Assembly: GCA_023251935.1 (NCBI GenBank) | Contig: JAHEXV010000001.1 | Span: forward strand, 36,885-100,884 | DNA: 64,000 nucleotides | Source: a bacterium | Lineage (GTDB): Bacteria; Actinomycetota; Thermoleophilia; Solirubrobacterales; 70-9 | Direction: 5' to 3' | In this document: positions 50,131 through 59,161 of the stretch, piece after piece | How positions within the stretch are numbered: the first letter of the stretch is position 1 | Layout: the number at the start of each line of letters is the position of its first letter | Notes under the pieces: generated by a model | Told to the model about the DNA's origin: nothing | Seen by the model: the letters and a program-made list of their open reading frames with translations, nothing else | Database searches by the model: none | Position numbers and translations under genes: made by a program

Positions 50131-51642
50131 TCATCGCGCGTAGACGCGGCAGCTGCGACCGGCACAGCCCTTCAGCTTCTGAAGCCGCGCCGCGAGCGTC
50201 GCCCTGAGCGAGGCGTACGCCGGGTGGTTGACGAGGTTCTGCAGCTCGAACGGGTCCAGCTTCAGGTCGTAGAGCTCGGGCTGGTCGTCCTTGAACTCGA
50301 CATAGATGTAGCGCGGGGTCCGGATCGCCTCGAAGCCGGGTCCCCACGCGTGGACCCCCGCGAGGCCACCGGGCTCCTCGATCAGGAGCTCCCGGTCCAT
50401 GTCGCTCGCCGGATGGTCGATGACCCCGAGCAGCGAGCGCCCGTCCATGACCAGCCCGGGATCGGCGTTCGCCGCATCGACGATCGTCGGCGCCAGGTCG
50501 GCGTTGATCACCAACGGGTTGACCTTCACCCCGGGCGGGATTCCCGGCCCTCGCATCTCGAGTGGCACCCGGATCGACTCCTCGTAGGGTCGCATCTTCC
50601 CGTCCGGGATCCGGTGCTCGCCGTGGAAGTAGCCGTTGTCGGAGGTGTAGACGATCAGCGTGTCGTCGAGCGCGCCGTTTGCCTTCAGGGTGTCGACCAC
50701 CTTCTTGACGCCGTCGTCCACCGCCAGCAGCGACTCGAGCTCGCAGCGGTACCGGCGCTGGATGTCCGCGATCCCATCGGCGTTCAGGAGGGGCCATCCC
50801 TGAATCGCGGCCGGCTTGTCGGAGACGTCGCCCTCGTTGAAGTTCGGGGGCTTCGGCAGGCGGGCGGTGGCGAACGCGCGGGAATAACGGGCCGGCGGCT
50901 TCGCAGCGTTGCCGCAGTCGTGCGGGAGGTTGCGACTCGGGTCCGGGTTGGCGACGTGCGGCGCCGTGTAGGTGAGCCAGAGGAAGAACGGTGTCGGCTT
51001 TCGGGCCCGGCTGTCGATCAGCTCAACCGCTTCTCGGGTCAGCACGTCTTGCTTGAAGTCGGCCGGCTGAGCGTGGTAGTGGACCAGGGTGCCGTTGTCG
51101 TTCAGCGTGTAGTCGTAGACGCTCTGGTCATCGGGAGCGGCGACGCGCCAGTCCGACCAGCCGGGCGGCACGCGTGGGCGGTTCGCATATCCGTTCAGGT
51201 ACTTGCCGACGATCGCCGTGTAGTAGCCGGCGCCGCGCAGCCAAAGGGCGAGGTTGTTGTGTGCGTGCAGGGACTCCCAGCGGTGAAAGCCGCCCGTTCG
51301 GCCCTCGTTGCTCAAGACGCCGTGGTTGTGCGCGTACTGGCCGGTCAGGAACGTGGCGCGCGACGGACAGCAGAGCGAGTAGTTGACGAAGCTGTTGGTG
51401 AACGTAACCCCGTGGGCGCCGATCAGCGAGTTGACGTTGCGCATCGCCTTCATCGACTCGAGCGTCTGGTCGTCGGTCTCGATCACGACCACGTTCGGCC
51501 GGCTCGGCGAGGCATTGGCGCCGGTGGCCTGCGAATGCGTCTCGGCTTCGCTCACCCACCACCCGGCCGCCAATCCGGAGGCGACCAGCAAGGCGACCGC
51601 GCCACGTCGTGAAGCGTCACGGTTCCCGAGGCGACGTCTCAC
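50131..51642 (-). CDS. Secreted sulfatase
   Basis: 503 aa. N-terminal signal or anchor helix (GAVALLVASGLAAGWWVS). Alkaline-phosphatase superfamily: metal ligands in VVVIETDDQTLESMKAMRNV (Asp57, Asp58) and TLIVYTSDNGYFHGEHR; formylglycine motif CCPSR with Cys91 as the residue to be oxidised, followed by ATFLTGQYAHNHGV. It should hydrolyse sulfate esters outside the cell, in the manner of N-acetylglucosamine-6-sulfatase-like enzymes. No formylglycine-generating enzyme is in the window. It lies 60 bp beyond tRNA-Val. Confidence 0.92.
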   Translation of the reverse strand: MRRRLGNRDASRRGAVALLVASGLAAGWWVSEAETHSQATGANASPSRPNVVVIETDDQTLESMKAMRNVNSLIGAHGVTFTNSFVNYSLCCPSRATFLTGQYAHNHGVLSNEGRTGGFHRWESLHAHNNLALWLRGAGYYTAIVGKYLNGYANRPRVPPGWSDWRVAAPDDQSVYDYTLNDNGTLVHYHAQPADFKQDVLTREAVELIDSRARKPTPFFLWLTYTAPHVANPDPSRNLPHDCGNAAKPPARYSRAFATARLPKPPNFNEGDVSDKPAAIQGWPLLNADGIADIQRRYRCELESLLAVDDGVKKVVDTLKANGALDDTLIVYTSDNGYFHGEHRIPDGKMRPYEESIRVPLEMRGPGIPPGVKVNPLVINADLAPTIVDAANADPGLVMDGRSLLGVIDHPASDMDRELLIEEPGGLAGVHAWGPGFEAIRTPRYIYVEFKDDQPELYDLKLDPFELQNLVNHPAYASLRATLAARLQKLKGCAGRSCRVYAR

Positions 51643-51782
51643 CGGTCGGAAACCCTACCTGGCGATCGGCTGGACCCGGCGCGACACGTGGCGTGGCGCC
51701 TTGAAACCGGCCCCTGGATCGTGCTCGGCCTGGACTCGACAAGCCGCTCCAGCTACGCTGTTGGGCGGCAGGGATCACTCGG

Positions 51783-52322
51783 ATGATGGGAATCAAGTCC
51801 AAGCGGCGAGCGCTGGGCGTCGGCCTGATCGCCATCCTGGCGGTGCTGGGAAGCCTGGCGCTGGCGACGAGCGTGATCGGCAAGCGGATCGTCGTCAACG
51901 ACAAGCGCGGCGACGGCGGCGCCTTCGAGCCCCACAAACGCCCCGGGGCCTGCGACGTCGTCCAGGCGACCTCCGAGCTCGCCAAGAAGGGGCACCTCCG
52001 GCACACGGTCACGACCCGCGGCAAGATGAGGCTGGGCCTGAACGCGGCGCCCGTAATCATCACCGATCACCGCGTCCACGGTTCCATCGGCCTCGCCTCC
52101 TTCGTGCTCAGCCCGGGCGAGCCGAAGGTCTGGTCCCACCTCCGAAACCACCGCCGAACGATCGTCTACTTCGTCAAGCGAAGCGTGATCGCGAACGCCG
52201 TCGGGCGCCACGACAAGTACTTCTGGGTCGTCGACCAATGCACGATCCACGACGATCGGGCGCCCAATCGCGGTTCGGCCAAGCAGCGCCTGCGCAACCG
52301 AAGGCACCGGCACCACCACTGA
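51783..52322 (+). CDS. Secreted or membrane-anchored basic protein, unknown
   Basis: 179 aa from ATG 51783 with AGGGA 8 nt upstream. Signal or anchor helix ALGVGLIAILAVLGSLALAT, then a basic mature part with GACDVVQATSELAKKGHLRH, LGLNAAPVIITDHRVHGSIG and VWSHLRNHRRTIVYFVKRSV. The C-terminus is Arg/His-rich and ends RHRHHH, which could bind metal. No family is recognised. It converges on the epimerase gene, 12 bp apart. Confidence 0.65.
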   Translation: MMGIKSKRRALGVGLIAILAVLGSLALATSVIGKRIVVNDKRGDGGAFEPHKRPGACDVVQATSELAKKGHLRHTVTTRGKMRLGLNAAPVIITDHRVHGSIGLASFVLSPGEPKVWSHLRNHRRTIVYFVKRSVIANAVGRHDKYFWVVDQCTIHDDRAPNRGSAKQRLRNRRHRHHH

Positions 52323-52334
52323 GCCGGCGGTCGC

Positions 52335-53327
52335 TCAGGAAGTCGGGGTCGGCTCCGCCGAGCGGGACCCCGGCACGGCTATCAACCCCTTCGCGTACAT
52401 CGTCTCGACGAACACCTCGCGAGTGTCGGCCGACGGACGCCAGCCGGTCTCGGCCTTCAGTTTGTCGTTCGAGACCAGCCACGGATAGCGGACGAAGTTG
52501 AGGTTGCCGGGTGGCGACTCGACCCGCGGCGCGTGCAACGCCCAAGCGATCGAGTAGATCCGCCGGGCCGCCTTGAACGAGAGCTCGCGGGTCCGCAGCC
52601 CGATCATCTGGGCCGACTCACCCCACCGAAGCACCCCGTCGCCGGCGACGTTGAACGCCCCCGCGGCCTTCGCGTCGAGCAGCGCGACGATCGCGCTCAC
52701 CACGTCGTCCTCGTGCACGAGCTGGAACTCCTCGTCGACCCCGTCCATGATCGGCATGAAGCTCGAGTTCTTCCACGTCCGCGAGATGTAGTTGTCGACG
52801 CTCGGCCCGAAGACGATGCAGGGGCGAACGATCGTCATCACCCGGTCCGGGTGCTCGAGCGCCCAGAGCTGGCAGAGGCGATCGGCGTCGGCCTTGTCGC
52901 GAGCGTAGGAGAAGTCGGGCTGCCCGCGGACCGGCCAGTCCTCCGCGATCGGCCTCGGGTTGTCGGGGAACGCCCCGTAGGCGGTCGCCGACGAGGTGAC
53001 CAGGACCTGCTGCGTGCCGGCCTCGGCCGCGGCGTCCAGGACCGCCTGGGTGCCGTTGACGTCGACGTCGTACATCCGCGCCTCGTCGCGGATCGGGTTG
53101 AGCAGGAAGGCGAGGTGGATCAGGGCGTCAGGGCGCTCCCGGTCGAGTAGCGATCGCATCGCCGCCCGGTCGCGGACGTCCCCGCGCACGAACTCGGCCT
53201 TCGCCTGCGGCTGGGCCGGCGCCCGCACGTCCAGGTCGACGATCCGCTCGGTTTCCTCGCGCGCGGCGAGAATCTCGGTCAGCCGCGAGCCGATGTACCC
53301 GGACCCGCCGGTGATCAGATAGCGCAC
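52335..53327 (-). CDS. NAD-dependent epimerase/dehydratase (extended SDR)
   Basis: 330 aa. NAD-binding YLITGGSGYIGSRLTEILAA, acidic VDLDVR, TSSATAYG, active-site YARDK (Tyr-x3-Lys) and IVRPCIVFGPSVDNYI. The C-terminal half fits nucleotide-sugar or related substrates. Likely role is modification of a sugar nucleotide, but the window gives no pathway. Other members of the family act on steroids or flavonoids. Confidence 0.88.
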   Translation of the reverse strand: MRYLITGGSGYIGSRLTEILAAREETERIVDLDVRAPAQPQAKAEFVRGDVRDRAAMRSLLDRERPDALIHLAFLLNPIRDEARMYDVDVNGTQAVLDAAAEAGTQQVLVTSSATAYGAFPDNPRPIAEDWPVRGQPDFSYARDKADADRLCQLWALEHPDRVMTIVRPCIVFGPSVDNYISRTWKNSSFMPIMDGVDEEFQLVHEDDVVSAIVALLDAKAAGAFNVAGDGVLRWGESAQMIGLRTRELSFKAARRIYSIAWALHAPRVESPPGNLNFVRYPWLVSNDKLKAETGWRPSADTREVFVETMYAKGLIAVPGSRSAEPTPTS

Positions 53328-53599
53328 GCGCTCATCTTATGCGACCCTGGCCAGCCGGCCAACCGCCGCGAGCAAACGCTCACATTATCCGTCTCGTAGT
53401 AGCGGCGCGATGGTCGTTAGCCGAACCGGAGAGGCCCAGCAAACAAGCGAAGATCCCCGCATTTTGCGGGGGGCGTAACGTCGCTCGGCGATTGGTGTTA
53501 AGTTAGCGTGAGCCGTCGTGGATGGCAGGCGGCGATGACCGAGACTTAAGGACCGACGGGCCAGCGGTCGCATCGCTGGCGGCACGTCCTTCGGAAACC
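53328..53599 (+). ncRNA. Candidate small RNA / structured intergenic segment
   Basis: No gene fits here. Hairpin CCCCGCA-TTT-TGCGGGG lies at 53455-53471. Further on GGAC (53550-53553) and GTCC (53586-53589) enclose CCAGCG-GTCGCAT-CGCTGG (53561-53579), and a strong terminator follows at 53600. Structured sequence running into a terminator between divergent transcription units suggests an untranslated RNA, on the plus strand if real. No known family (6C, 6S) was matched. Confidence 0.3.
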
Positions 53600-53626
53600 A
53601 AGGGCCCCTTCCCCAGGGGCCCTTTT
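53600..53626. terminator. Hairpin terminator
   Basis: AAGGGCCCCT and AGGGGCCCTT form a perfect 10-bp stem around TCCCC; on the plus strand TT continues the run to give TTTT. It could end a plus-strand transcript from the preceding intergenic region and the FMN reductase transcript on the minus strand, whose stop is 50 bp away. Confidence 0.8.
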
Positions 53627-53675
53627 CCGTGGGATCGGCGCGCCAACATCACCCGATCGCCCGGGCACCCGGCCC

Positions 53676-54344
53676 TCACTCCACCCGATCGAAGGCGGGA
53701 TCCGGATCCTCGCCCAGATACTCGACCCAGGCGCGCTTGATGCACGGATAGTGCTTCGAGGCCTCGACCTGGTCCATGAAGTTGACGACGTTGCTCTCGA
53801 AGCGCGCTTGGAGCTGGGGGCTGGCGATCCTTCCCTCGGCGTCGAAGGCCTGGTGCGCCTGGGCGAGGGAGAACATGTCCGGGTAAAGGCGCGCTCCCAG
53901 GTGCTCGAACGGGACCCGAAGCGCCCAAAGCCCCCGGTTTCCGCCCGCCATCGAGGGCGAGGCCGACATCAGGAGGCCGTGCTTCTCGTTCAGCGGCTGG
54001 GGGCTGAATCGCGACACCCAGTCGATCGAGTTCTTCAGCGCCCCCGGGATCGAGAAGTTGTACTCGGGGGAGCTGATCACGAAGGCGTCGCTTTGCTGGA
54101 GCGAGTCGCGGAGGCTCTCGGCGCCAGACGGAAAGCCCTCCTCGGCCTGCACGTCGGCGTCGTAGGAGGGGCCGTCGAAGTCGCGCATCCCACGCAACTC
54201 GACCATCCCGCCGTTGGCCTCGATGGTGGCCGCGGCCAGGCGCGACAATCGCCCGTTCAGCGAGTCGTCCCTCAGCGAGGCAGAGAAAACCAGGAAGCGA
54301 TCCGGCCTTTGGTTCTGGGGGCCGGAGGAGTCGGCATCGGTCAC
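53676..54344 (-). CDS. NADPH-dependent FMN reductase family protein
   Basis: 222 aa flavodoxin-like protein. FMN-binding SASLRDDSLNGRLSRLA at the start and the family signature SPEYNFSIPGALKNSIDWVS near the middle. It reduces FMN, quinones or azo compounds with NADPH. The C-terminal 30 residues after the fold (HYPCIKRAWVEYLGEDPD) are an extension. It is 61 bp downstream of the MFS exporter gene on the same strand, so the two may be co-expressed in a stress or drug response. Confidence 0.9.
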   Translation of the reverse strand: MTDADSSGPQNQRPDRFLVFSASLRDDSLNGRLSRLAAATIEANGGMVELRGMRDFDGPSYDADVQAEEGFPSGAESLRDSLQQSDAFVISSPEYNFSIPGALKNSIDWVSRFSPQPLNEKHGLLMSASPSMAGGNRGLWALRVPFEHLGARLYPDMFSLAQAHQAFDAEGRIASPQLQARFESNVVNFMDQVEASKHYPCIKRAWVEYLGEDPDPAFDRVE

Positions 54345-54405
54345 GGCGATCGCACCTCCTTTGGTGGGCGTCGGGGAAATCGGTGGTCAGCGTCTCACGC
54401 TCTCG

Positions 54406-55965
54406 TTAGCGCCCTGCTTGGCCGTGGGCGGCCGCTTCGACCACCGGGTGGCAGTCGGCCTCGCGGCCCGGGCGCAGCGGGGCGCCGGAGACCGGGCACA
54501 TGTAGTCGCTCGCCAGCCGCTCCGGGGTGCCGCCCTCGGGCTCCGGCTCGGTCTCGAGCACCCGATCGCTGATCGTCAGCCAGGCCAGCGTGCCGCCGAC
54601 CACCGCGAGCCCGGCACAGACCAGCATCGCGACGTGGAACCCGTCGGTCATCGAAGCAGGGTCGTAGAAGGCGTCTCCGGTCAGGCCGGCGATCAGCGGC
54701 AGGACGGCGACGGCGAGCAATCCGGCGACCCGGGAGACCGCGTTGTTGATCCCCGAGGCGATCCCTGAGCGGCGGGCGTCGGCGGCGGCCAGCACCGTGG
54801 CGGTGACCGGAGCCACCACCAGGGTGAGGCCGAGGCCGAAGACGACGACGGCCGGCAAGACGCTGGTCAGGTAGCGATCGCCGGGCTCGATCCGGGTCAT
54901 CAACAGGAGGCCGGCCGCGATCACCAGCGGGCCGACGCTGAGCGGGATTCGCGCCCCGATTCGCTGGGCGAGGGCCCCGGAGCGAGCCGAGAGCGCGAGC
55001 ATCAGGACGGTCACCGGCAGCGAGGCGGCGCCCGCGGCGATCGGCGAGTAGCCGAGCGAGATCTGCAGAAAGGCGACGAAGAGGAAGAAGAAGCCGCCCA
55101 GCGCCGCGTAGACGGCGAAGGTGACCAGGTTGGCGGCGCTGAACTGCCGGGAGGCGAAGAGCTCGAGCGGCATCATCGGGTTCGGGCTGCGCCGCTCGGC
55201 GAGCAGGAAGGCGATCAGGGCCAGCACTCCCCCGGCCCCGGCCACGATGATCAACGCCGAGCCGCCGCTGTTCGGGCCCTCGATCAGCGCGTAGCTGGTG
55301 CCCGCCAGGCCGAGCGCCGCCAGCGCCGCGCCCAGGAAGTCGAGGCGCCCGTTCGCGCTCGGATCGCGAGTCTCGGGCACGTGGCGGCTGGCCATCGTCA
55401 CGACCAAAAGACCGAGCGGAAGGTTGATCACGAAGATCGCCCGCCACGAAACCGCCTCGACCAGGTACCCGCCCAGCAGCGGCCCGAGCGTGGTCGCGAC
55501 GCCACCGAGGCCCGACCAGGCGCCGATCGCCCGGGCGCGGTCGGCGGGTCGAAAGCTCGACTCGATCATCGCCAGGCTGCCCGGGGTGAGGAGCGCCCCG
55601 CCGATCCCCTGGACCAGCCGCGCGGCGACCAAGAGCTCGGCGTTCGGGGCGAGCGCACAGGCGAGCGAGGCAGCCGTGAACACGCCCACCCCCAAGACGA
55701 AGATCCGCCGCCGCCCGTGGCGATCGCCGAGCGAGCCTCCGAGCAGGATCAGCGAGGCAAGGGTCAGCAGGTAGCCGTTCAGAACCCATTGCAGGGCGCT
55801 CGTTGATGCCCCCAGGTCGCGGCCGATGTCGGGCAGGGCGACGTTGACGACCGTCCCGTCGAGGAAGGCGATCCCCGAGCCCATGACCGCGACGGCCAGC
55901 ACCCAGCGGCCGGCACCGCTCTCGAAGGCGATCCCCTCGGCGGTGACGGGAGCCTCCACACCCAC
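54406..55965 (-). CDS. MFS drug exporter, DHA2 (14-helix) family
   Basis: 519 aa from GTG 55965. Fourteen hydrophobic helices; motif A GGSLGDRHGRRRIFVLGVGV, motif C GPLLGGYLVEAVSW and the opening FLDGTVVNVALPDIGRDLG are those of EmrB/QacA exporters. Such proteins exchange drugs or metabolites for protons. The C-terminus has a 45-residue cytoplasmic tail with MCPVSGAPL and ADCHPVV, unusual for the family. No regulator is adjacent. Confidence 0.93.
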   Translation of the reverse strand: MGVEAPVTAEGIAFESGAGRWVLAVAVMGSGIAFLDGTVVNVALPDIGRDLGASTSALQWVLNGYLLTLASLILLGGSLGDRHGRRRIFVLGVGVFTAASLACALAPNAELLVAARLVQGIGGALLTPGSLAMIESSFRPADRARAIGAWSGLGGVATTLGPLLGGYLVEAVSWRAIFVINLPLGLLVVTMASRHVPETRDPSANGRLDFLGAALAALGLAGTSYALIEGPNSGGSALIIVAGAGGVLALIAFLLAERRSPNPMMPLELFASRQFSAANLVTFAVYAALGGFFFLFVAFLQISLGYSPIAAGAASLPVTVLMLALSARSGALAQRIGARIPLSVGPLVIAAGLLLMTRIEPGDRYLTSVLPAVVVFGLGLTLVVAPVTATVLAAADARRSGIASGINNAVSRVAGLLAVAVLPLIAGLTGDAFYDPASMTDGFHVAMLVCAGLAVVGGTLAWLTISDRVLETEPEPEGGTPERLASDYMCPVSGAPLRPGREADCHPVVEAAAHGQAGR

Positions 55966-55980
55966 CCCGCCCGCCAGCCC

Positions 55981-56505
55981 CTAGAACTGCTGGTCGCAGA
56001 GCCCGAGCGGGGGGCCCGTGGTGAGGACGCTCGGGGGTCGTCCGTCGATCCTCACCGTGAGCAGGGTCTGGTAGTGCCAGCACAGCCCCGCGATCCCGCC
56101 CCCGAAGTCCGACGGCCACCACGAGTTGTCGAACCAGGTGCCGCTTCCGTGACCCACGTAGGAGAACGACCTGGTACGGACGGCGGCACCGCCCACCTTC
56201 AGGGCGAGCGTGCCGCGAAGCGATGCGTGGAGCCCCTGGCAGCTGATCCTGCCGCCACCCCGAAACTCATCGGCCCCCGCGATGTCGACCGGCGGGGAGA
56301 CGATGTGAGGGTGGAAGTAGCGCTGGATCCGCGCCCGCAGGGTGCAGTCGCCAACCTGCTTGCTGGTCACCTTGGCGGTTCTGATTGCGCCGTTCTGTGC
56401 CGAGGCGCTCGTCGAACCCATGAGGAGCACCGAGAGGACCAGCGCCAAGAGGACGGGCAGAACCCCGCGGAATCGAAGGCGCCGAGTTGCCCGGGCTCTC
56501 GACAT
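55981..56505 (-). CDS. Secreted protein, function unknown
   Basis: 174 aa. Arg-rich N-terminus and hydrophobic core (VLPVLLALVLSVLLMGSTSA) with likely cleavage after ASA. The mature part has three cysteines and readable blocks VGDCTLRARIQRYFHPHIVS, GRISCQGLHASLRGTLALKV and NSWWPSDFGGGIAGLCWHYQ. No family is recognised. It starts 15 bp after the end of the MFS frame on the same strand but is upstream of it, so both may be on one transcript. Confidence 0.65.
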   Translation of the reverse strand: MSRARATRRLRFRGVLPVLLALVLSVLLMGSTSASAQNGAIRTAKVTSKQVGDCTLRARIQRYFHPHIVSPPVDIAGADEFRGGGRISCQGLHASLRGTLALKVGGAAVRTRSFSYVGHGSGTWFDNSWWPSDFGGGIAGLCWHYQTLLTVRIDGRPPSVLTTGPPLGLCDQQF

Positions 56506-56604
56506 CGAAACGACCCTACATCACGGCCTGGGCGCCGACCGCCGCCTCGTGCTGGGGCACGTCGCGAGAAGCCTTCCCATGTCGCGCGAGATACTGCCCT
56601 GGCG

Positions 56605-57006
56605 ATGTCGGAGGAGAACGTGGAGATCGTGCGGGACGCGCATGAAGCCCTCAACAGCGGGGACCTCGACGCTTTGATCCGGCTCTGCGACCCGACGTTT
56701 CGCCTGGACATGTCCGACCGCGTCTTCAATCCGGCGGTCTATGAAGGTCACGACGGGATCAGGCGCTTCTACGCCGAGGTGCGGGACGTGTGGGAGAGCT
56801 ACACGTGGGAGCCGGAGGAGCCCCTCGAGTCGAGGGACCACGTGCTCGCGCTGTTGAGGTCGACCGGGAAGGGGCGCGGGAGCGGAGTGGAGCTTGAGCG
56901 TCGTCGAACAGCGATGTTGTGGGCGGTCCGAGGGAATCGACCGACATCACTGAGGTTCTTTCGAGACCGCGCGAAGGCCCTCGAAGCCGCCGGGCTGCGG
57001 GAGTAG
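56605..57006 (+). CDS. SnoaL-like (NTF2-fold) protein
   Basis: 133 aa from ATG 56605. NTF2 pattern: ENVEIVRDAHEALNSGDLDA, LIRLCDPTFRLDMSDRVFNP, YEGHDGIRRFYAEVRDVWES, and the C-terminal ALEAAGLRE typical of a subgroup abundant in this kind of genome. The part WAVRGNRPTSLRFFRDRAKA replaces the usual 'dGkI-vrl..y'. It is the only intact copy: fragments of relatives lie at 57662, 59162 and 59630. Function unknown; it may bind a small ligand. Confidence 0.82.
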   Translation: MSEENVEIVRDAHEALNSGDLDALIRLCDPTFRLDMSDRVFNPAVYEGHDGIRRFYAEVRDVWESYTWEPEEPLESRDHVLALLRSTGKGRGSGVELERRRTAMLWAVRGNRPTSLRFFRDRAKALEAAGLRE

Positions 57007-57072
57007 CACCGCTGGACGCGGCCGCTTCCGCGATTTAGGGTTGGCGCGAGCCATTCACCTCGGGGAGGAGCT

Positions 57073-57630
57073 ATGCATCAGATCCGGAGCCGCCTGACCT
57101 TCGCCAACGTCGTCTCCGTGATCGCCCTGTTCGTCGCCCTCGGCGGCACTGCGCTCGCGAGTGTGCTCATCAGCAAGAACAGCCAAGTCGCCCACGGCAC
57201 GATCTCGGGCCACCATCCGCCCTCCGGCGATCATTCGAACATCATCGGCGGATCGGTCAACGGGCACGACCTGTCCGGCGGGATAAAGACATCCCTGAGA
57301 CTGCATTGCCCGCCTGGCTTGCACGACGCTGGGGACCTCTGCTTCGAGGACCCCGGGCACACCGGCGATCCCCTCGTGGACGCGGTCAAGACATGCGCCG
57401 CAGCAGGGCTCCGGTTGCCGACCCTGCCCGAGCTCGCGCTGGTGTTTGAGCACCTGGAGGCGGGCCAGGTCGCCGAATGGGTGGCGACGAACTACTCGGA
57501 CGACAACGGGACCACCACCGCCACCAAGGGTGCTGTGCTCAGCGACAACTTGGCTCGCCAACTTCATAGCGGCACGGACTCCGCGTCTCAGCCTTATCAC
57601 TACCGCTGCGTGACCTCGGCGACGAACTGA
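57073..57630 (+). CDS. Secreted protein with Lcl/DUF1566-like domain
   Basis: 185 aa from ATG 57073, which has a strong GGGGAGGAG site 3-5 nt upstream. The N-terminus RLTFANVVSVIALFVALGGT ending ALA is a signal or anchor of a type I associate with Thermoleophilia. The mature part includes LHCPPGLHDAGDLCFED, then AAAGLRLPTLPELALVFEHL, as in Lcl C-terminal/DUF1566 or sulfatase-modifying-like domains, and ends PYHYRCVTSA. Four cysteines could form two bonds. Probably a surface protein; role unknown. Confidence 0.75.
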   Translation: MHQIRSRLTFANVVSVIALFVALGGTALASVLISKNSQVAHGTISGHHPPSGDHSNIIGGSVNGHDLSGGIKTSLRLHCPPGLHDAGDLCFEDPGHTGDPLVDAVKTCAAAGLRLPTLPELALVFEHLEAGQVAEWVATNYSDDNGTTTATKGAVLSDNLARQLHSGTDSASQPYHYRCVTSATN

Positions 57631-57661
57631 TCTCCGGGGCCTCTCCCCGGCGAGATACTGC

Positions 57662-57718
57662 AAGGAGAGCGTGGAGATCGTGCGCCGGGCCTATGAGCAC
57701 CTGAGCCGGACCGGTGAG
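57662..57718 (+). pseudogene. 5' remnant of a SnoaL-like gene
   Basis: The frame reads KESVEIVRRAYEHLSRTGES, matching the start of the intact protein at 56605 (EENVEIVRDAHEALNSGD). Upstream DNA CGAGATACTGC is also shared with the intact gene (56587 region). The start codon is missing, and after about 19 codons similarity stops near the end of the RTX gene. Confidence 0.6.
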
Positions 57719-57891
57719 TCCTCTCAGCCCTTGACCACCGAGTTGCGGTGCTCGGGAGCTTGTCGAGGTCGGCCTTGTCGGCGTGGCCCCGAGTGCCGAT
57801 CCCGCTGCCGCGGTTGATTCGCATGTCGCGGATGTCCAGCCTGAGCCTCCCGTTGGTGTGCCGATCCCCTCGCTCGCGCACCGCGGAGGCC

Positions 57892-59061
57892 CTAATGCTT
57901 CCGCTGGTGCTGGTAGAAAACGATCCGCAGGCGGTCGATCTCGTCCACGATCCCAATCTCGACCTGCCGCACCCCGTAATGGTCCACCGAGCGCCGTAAC
58001 GCCGCCGTCATTGGCGGCACGCCGTCGTCCAGCATCTGCCCCCAATGCAGATCCACGGCGTCATTTGCGGCGTGCGCGAGCCGGTGATAGCGGGCGATGA
58101 TCCAGCCGAGCCGATGGTTCGTCTGAACCGCGCTGAGCCGCCGCAGATACCCACGGAAGGCGAGCAGGTCCTTCTCGGGCTGGGTGCCGCTGTAGGGCGG
58201 CAGCCTGACGTGCGGCGTCGCCGGCGGCCTCGGCCCGGTTCTCTCCCTGTGCCTCTCGCAGCCGATGTAGCGGTCGTGGTCGTGGCCGCCAGAGCAGACG
58301 TCGGCACCCGGCCCGCCCTGCATCACGTCGCGGCCGTCGAAGCCGCCGATGAAGTCGTTCCCAACGCCGCCGTAGCCGTGGTCGTTCCCGATCAGCAAAT
58401 GCATCGAATCGTCGCCCCCATCGCCTCGGACGACGTCCCGCCCATCGCCGGTGCTGACCTGATCATCGCCCGATCCGCCGTCCACGAAATCGTCGCCCGT
58501 GGATGTCTCGACGTGGTCAGCGCCGATCTCGCCGAAGACTCGGTCGTTACCCACCTGCGCCCGGATGAAGTCGTCCCCGGGGCCGGCCGTGATGACATCG
58601 GCGCCGAACTCGCCGTCCACCGTGTCGTCTCCAGCGCCGAGATCAAGCACGTCGGGCTTGAAGCTGCCCTCAACGTAGTCAGCTCCCCGGCCCGCGTCGA
58701 CGCGGCCGCGCTTGTCGGCGTGGGTGTCGCTCCAGCCGACGAACACATCATCCCTCCCCGGACCGGCGCAGATGACGTCCGCGCCGCCGTTGCCGACGAT
58801 CCATTCGGCAGCGCGAGTGCCAACGATCACGTCTGCGTGGGGGGTGCCGATGATCGCCAAGCGCGGGCCATTCCCGGTGCCGGGCGGAGTGTCACCGGGA
58901 TCATTTGGCCCGACGATGGTCGCCCGATGGCCGAAGCAGCGCGGGTCACGCGACTGGAGGTGATGGCGAGGCGAATGCGCGTAGGCCGCGGAGGCAATCA
59001 AGCTCCCGGCCAACGAGCAGAGCGCTGCACGACGGACGGACGGACGGAACTTTCGACGCAC
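57892..59061 (-). CDS. Secreted RTX-type calcium-binding repeat protein
   Basis: 389 aa from GTG 59061, chosen for GGGAGG 7 nt upstream. Signal region (RRAALCSLAGSLIASAAYA), then about residues 70-270 of nonapeptide-type repeats with GGxGxD-like turns: IVGNGGADVICAGPGRDDVF, LDLGAGDDTVDGEFGADVIT, VDGGSGDDQVSTGDGRDVVR and more. Repeats end at CSGGHDHDRYIGCERH. The C-terminal 100 residues are a helical domain (RGYLRRLSAVQTNHRLGWII, HWGQMLDDGVPP) of unknown type. Calcium should fold the repeats outside the cell. No type I secretion genes are near, as expected for a Sec-exported form. Confidence 0.88.
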   Translation of the reverse strand: MRRKFRPSVRRAALCSLAGSLIASAAYAHSPRHHLQSRDPRCFGHRATIVGPNDPGDTPPGTGNGPRLAIIGTPHADVIVGTRAAEWIVGNGGADVICAGPGRDDVFVGWSDTHADKRGRVDAGRGADYVEGSFKPDVLDLGAGDDTVDGEFGADVITAGPGDDFIRAQVGNDRVFGEIGADHVETSTGDDFVDGGSGDDQVSTGDGRDVVRGDGGDDSMHLLIGNDHGYGGVGNDFIGGFDGRDVMQGGPGADVCSGGHDHDRYIGCERHRERTGPRPPATPHVRLPPYSGTQPEKDLLAFRGYLRRLSAVQTNHRLGWIIARYHRLAHAANDAVDLHWGQMLDDGVPPMTAALRRSVDHYGVRQVEIGIVDEIDRLRIVFYQHQRKH

Positions 59062-59161
59062 TGATTGACCTCCCACGCGACCCTAACCCAAGTGGGTGTA
59101 GGGACGCATCAGTACGTACTTGCATTCGGCTAATAGCCATGGACCGATAGAACGCTGGACG

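Noticed and set aside
53500..53626. 6C or 6S RNA.
   Set aside because: The C-rich loops of 6C and the long bubble hairpin of 6S are not present; left as an unnamed candidate.
53522..53740. A 72-codon plus-strand frame through the terminator.
   Set aside because: It reads through a perfect hairpin terminator and has only Arg/Pro/Asp-rich shadow composition.
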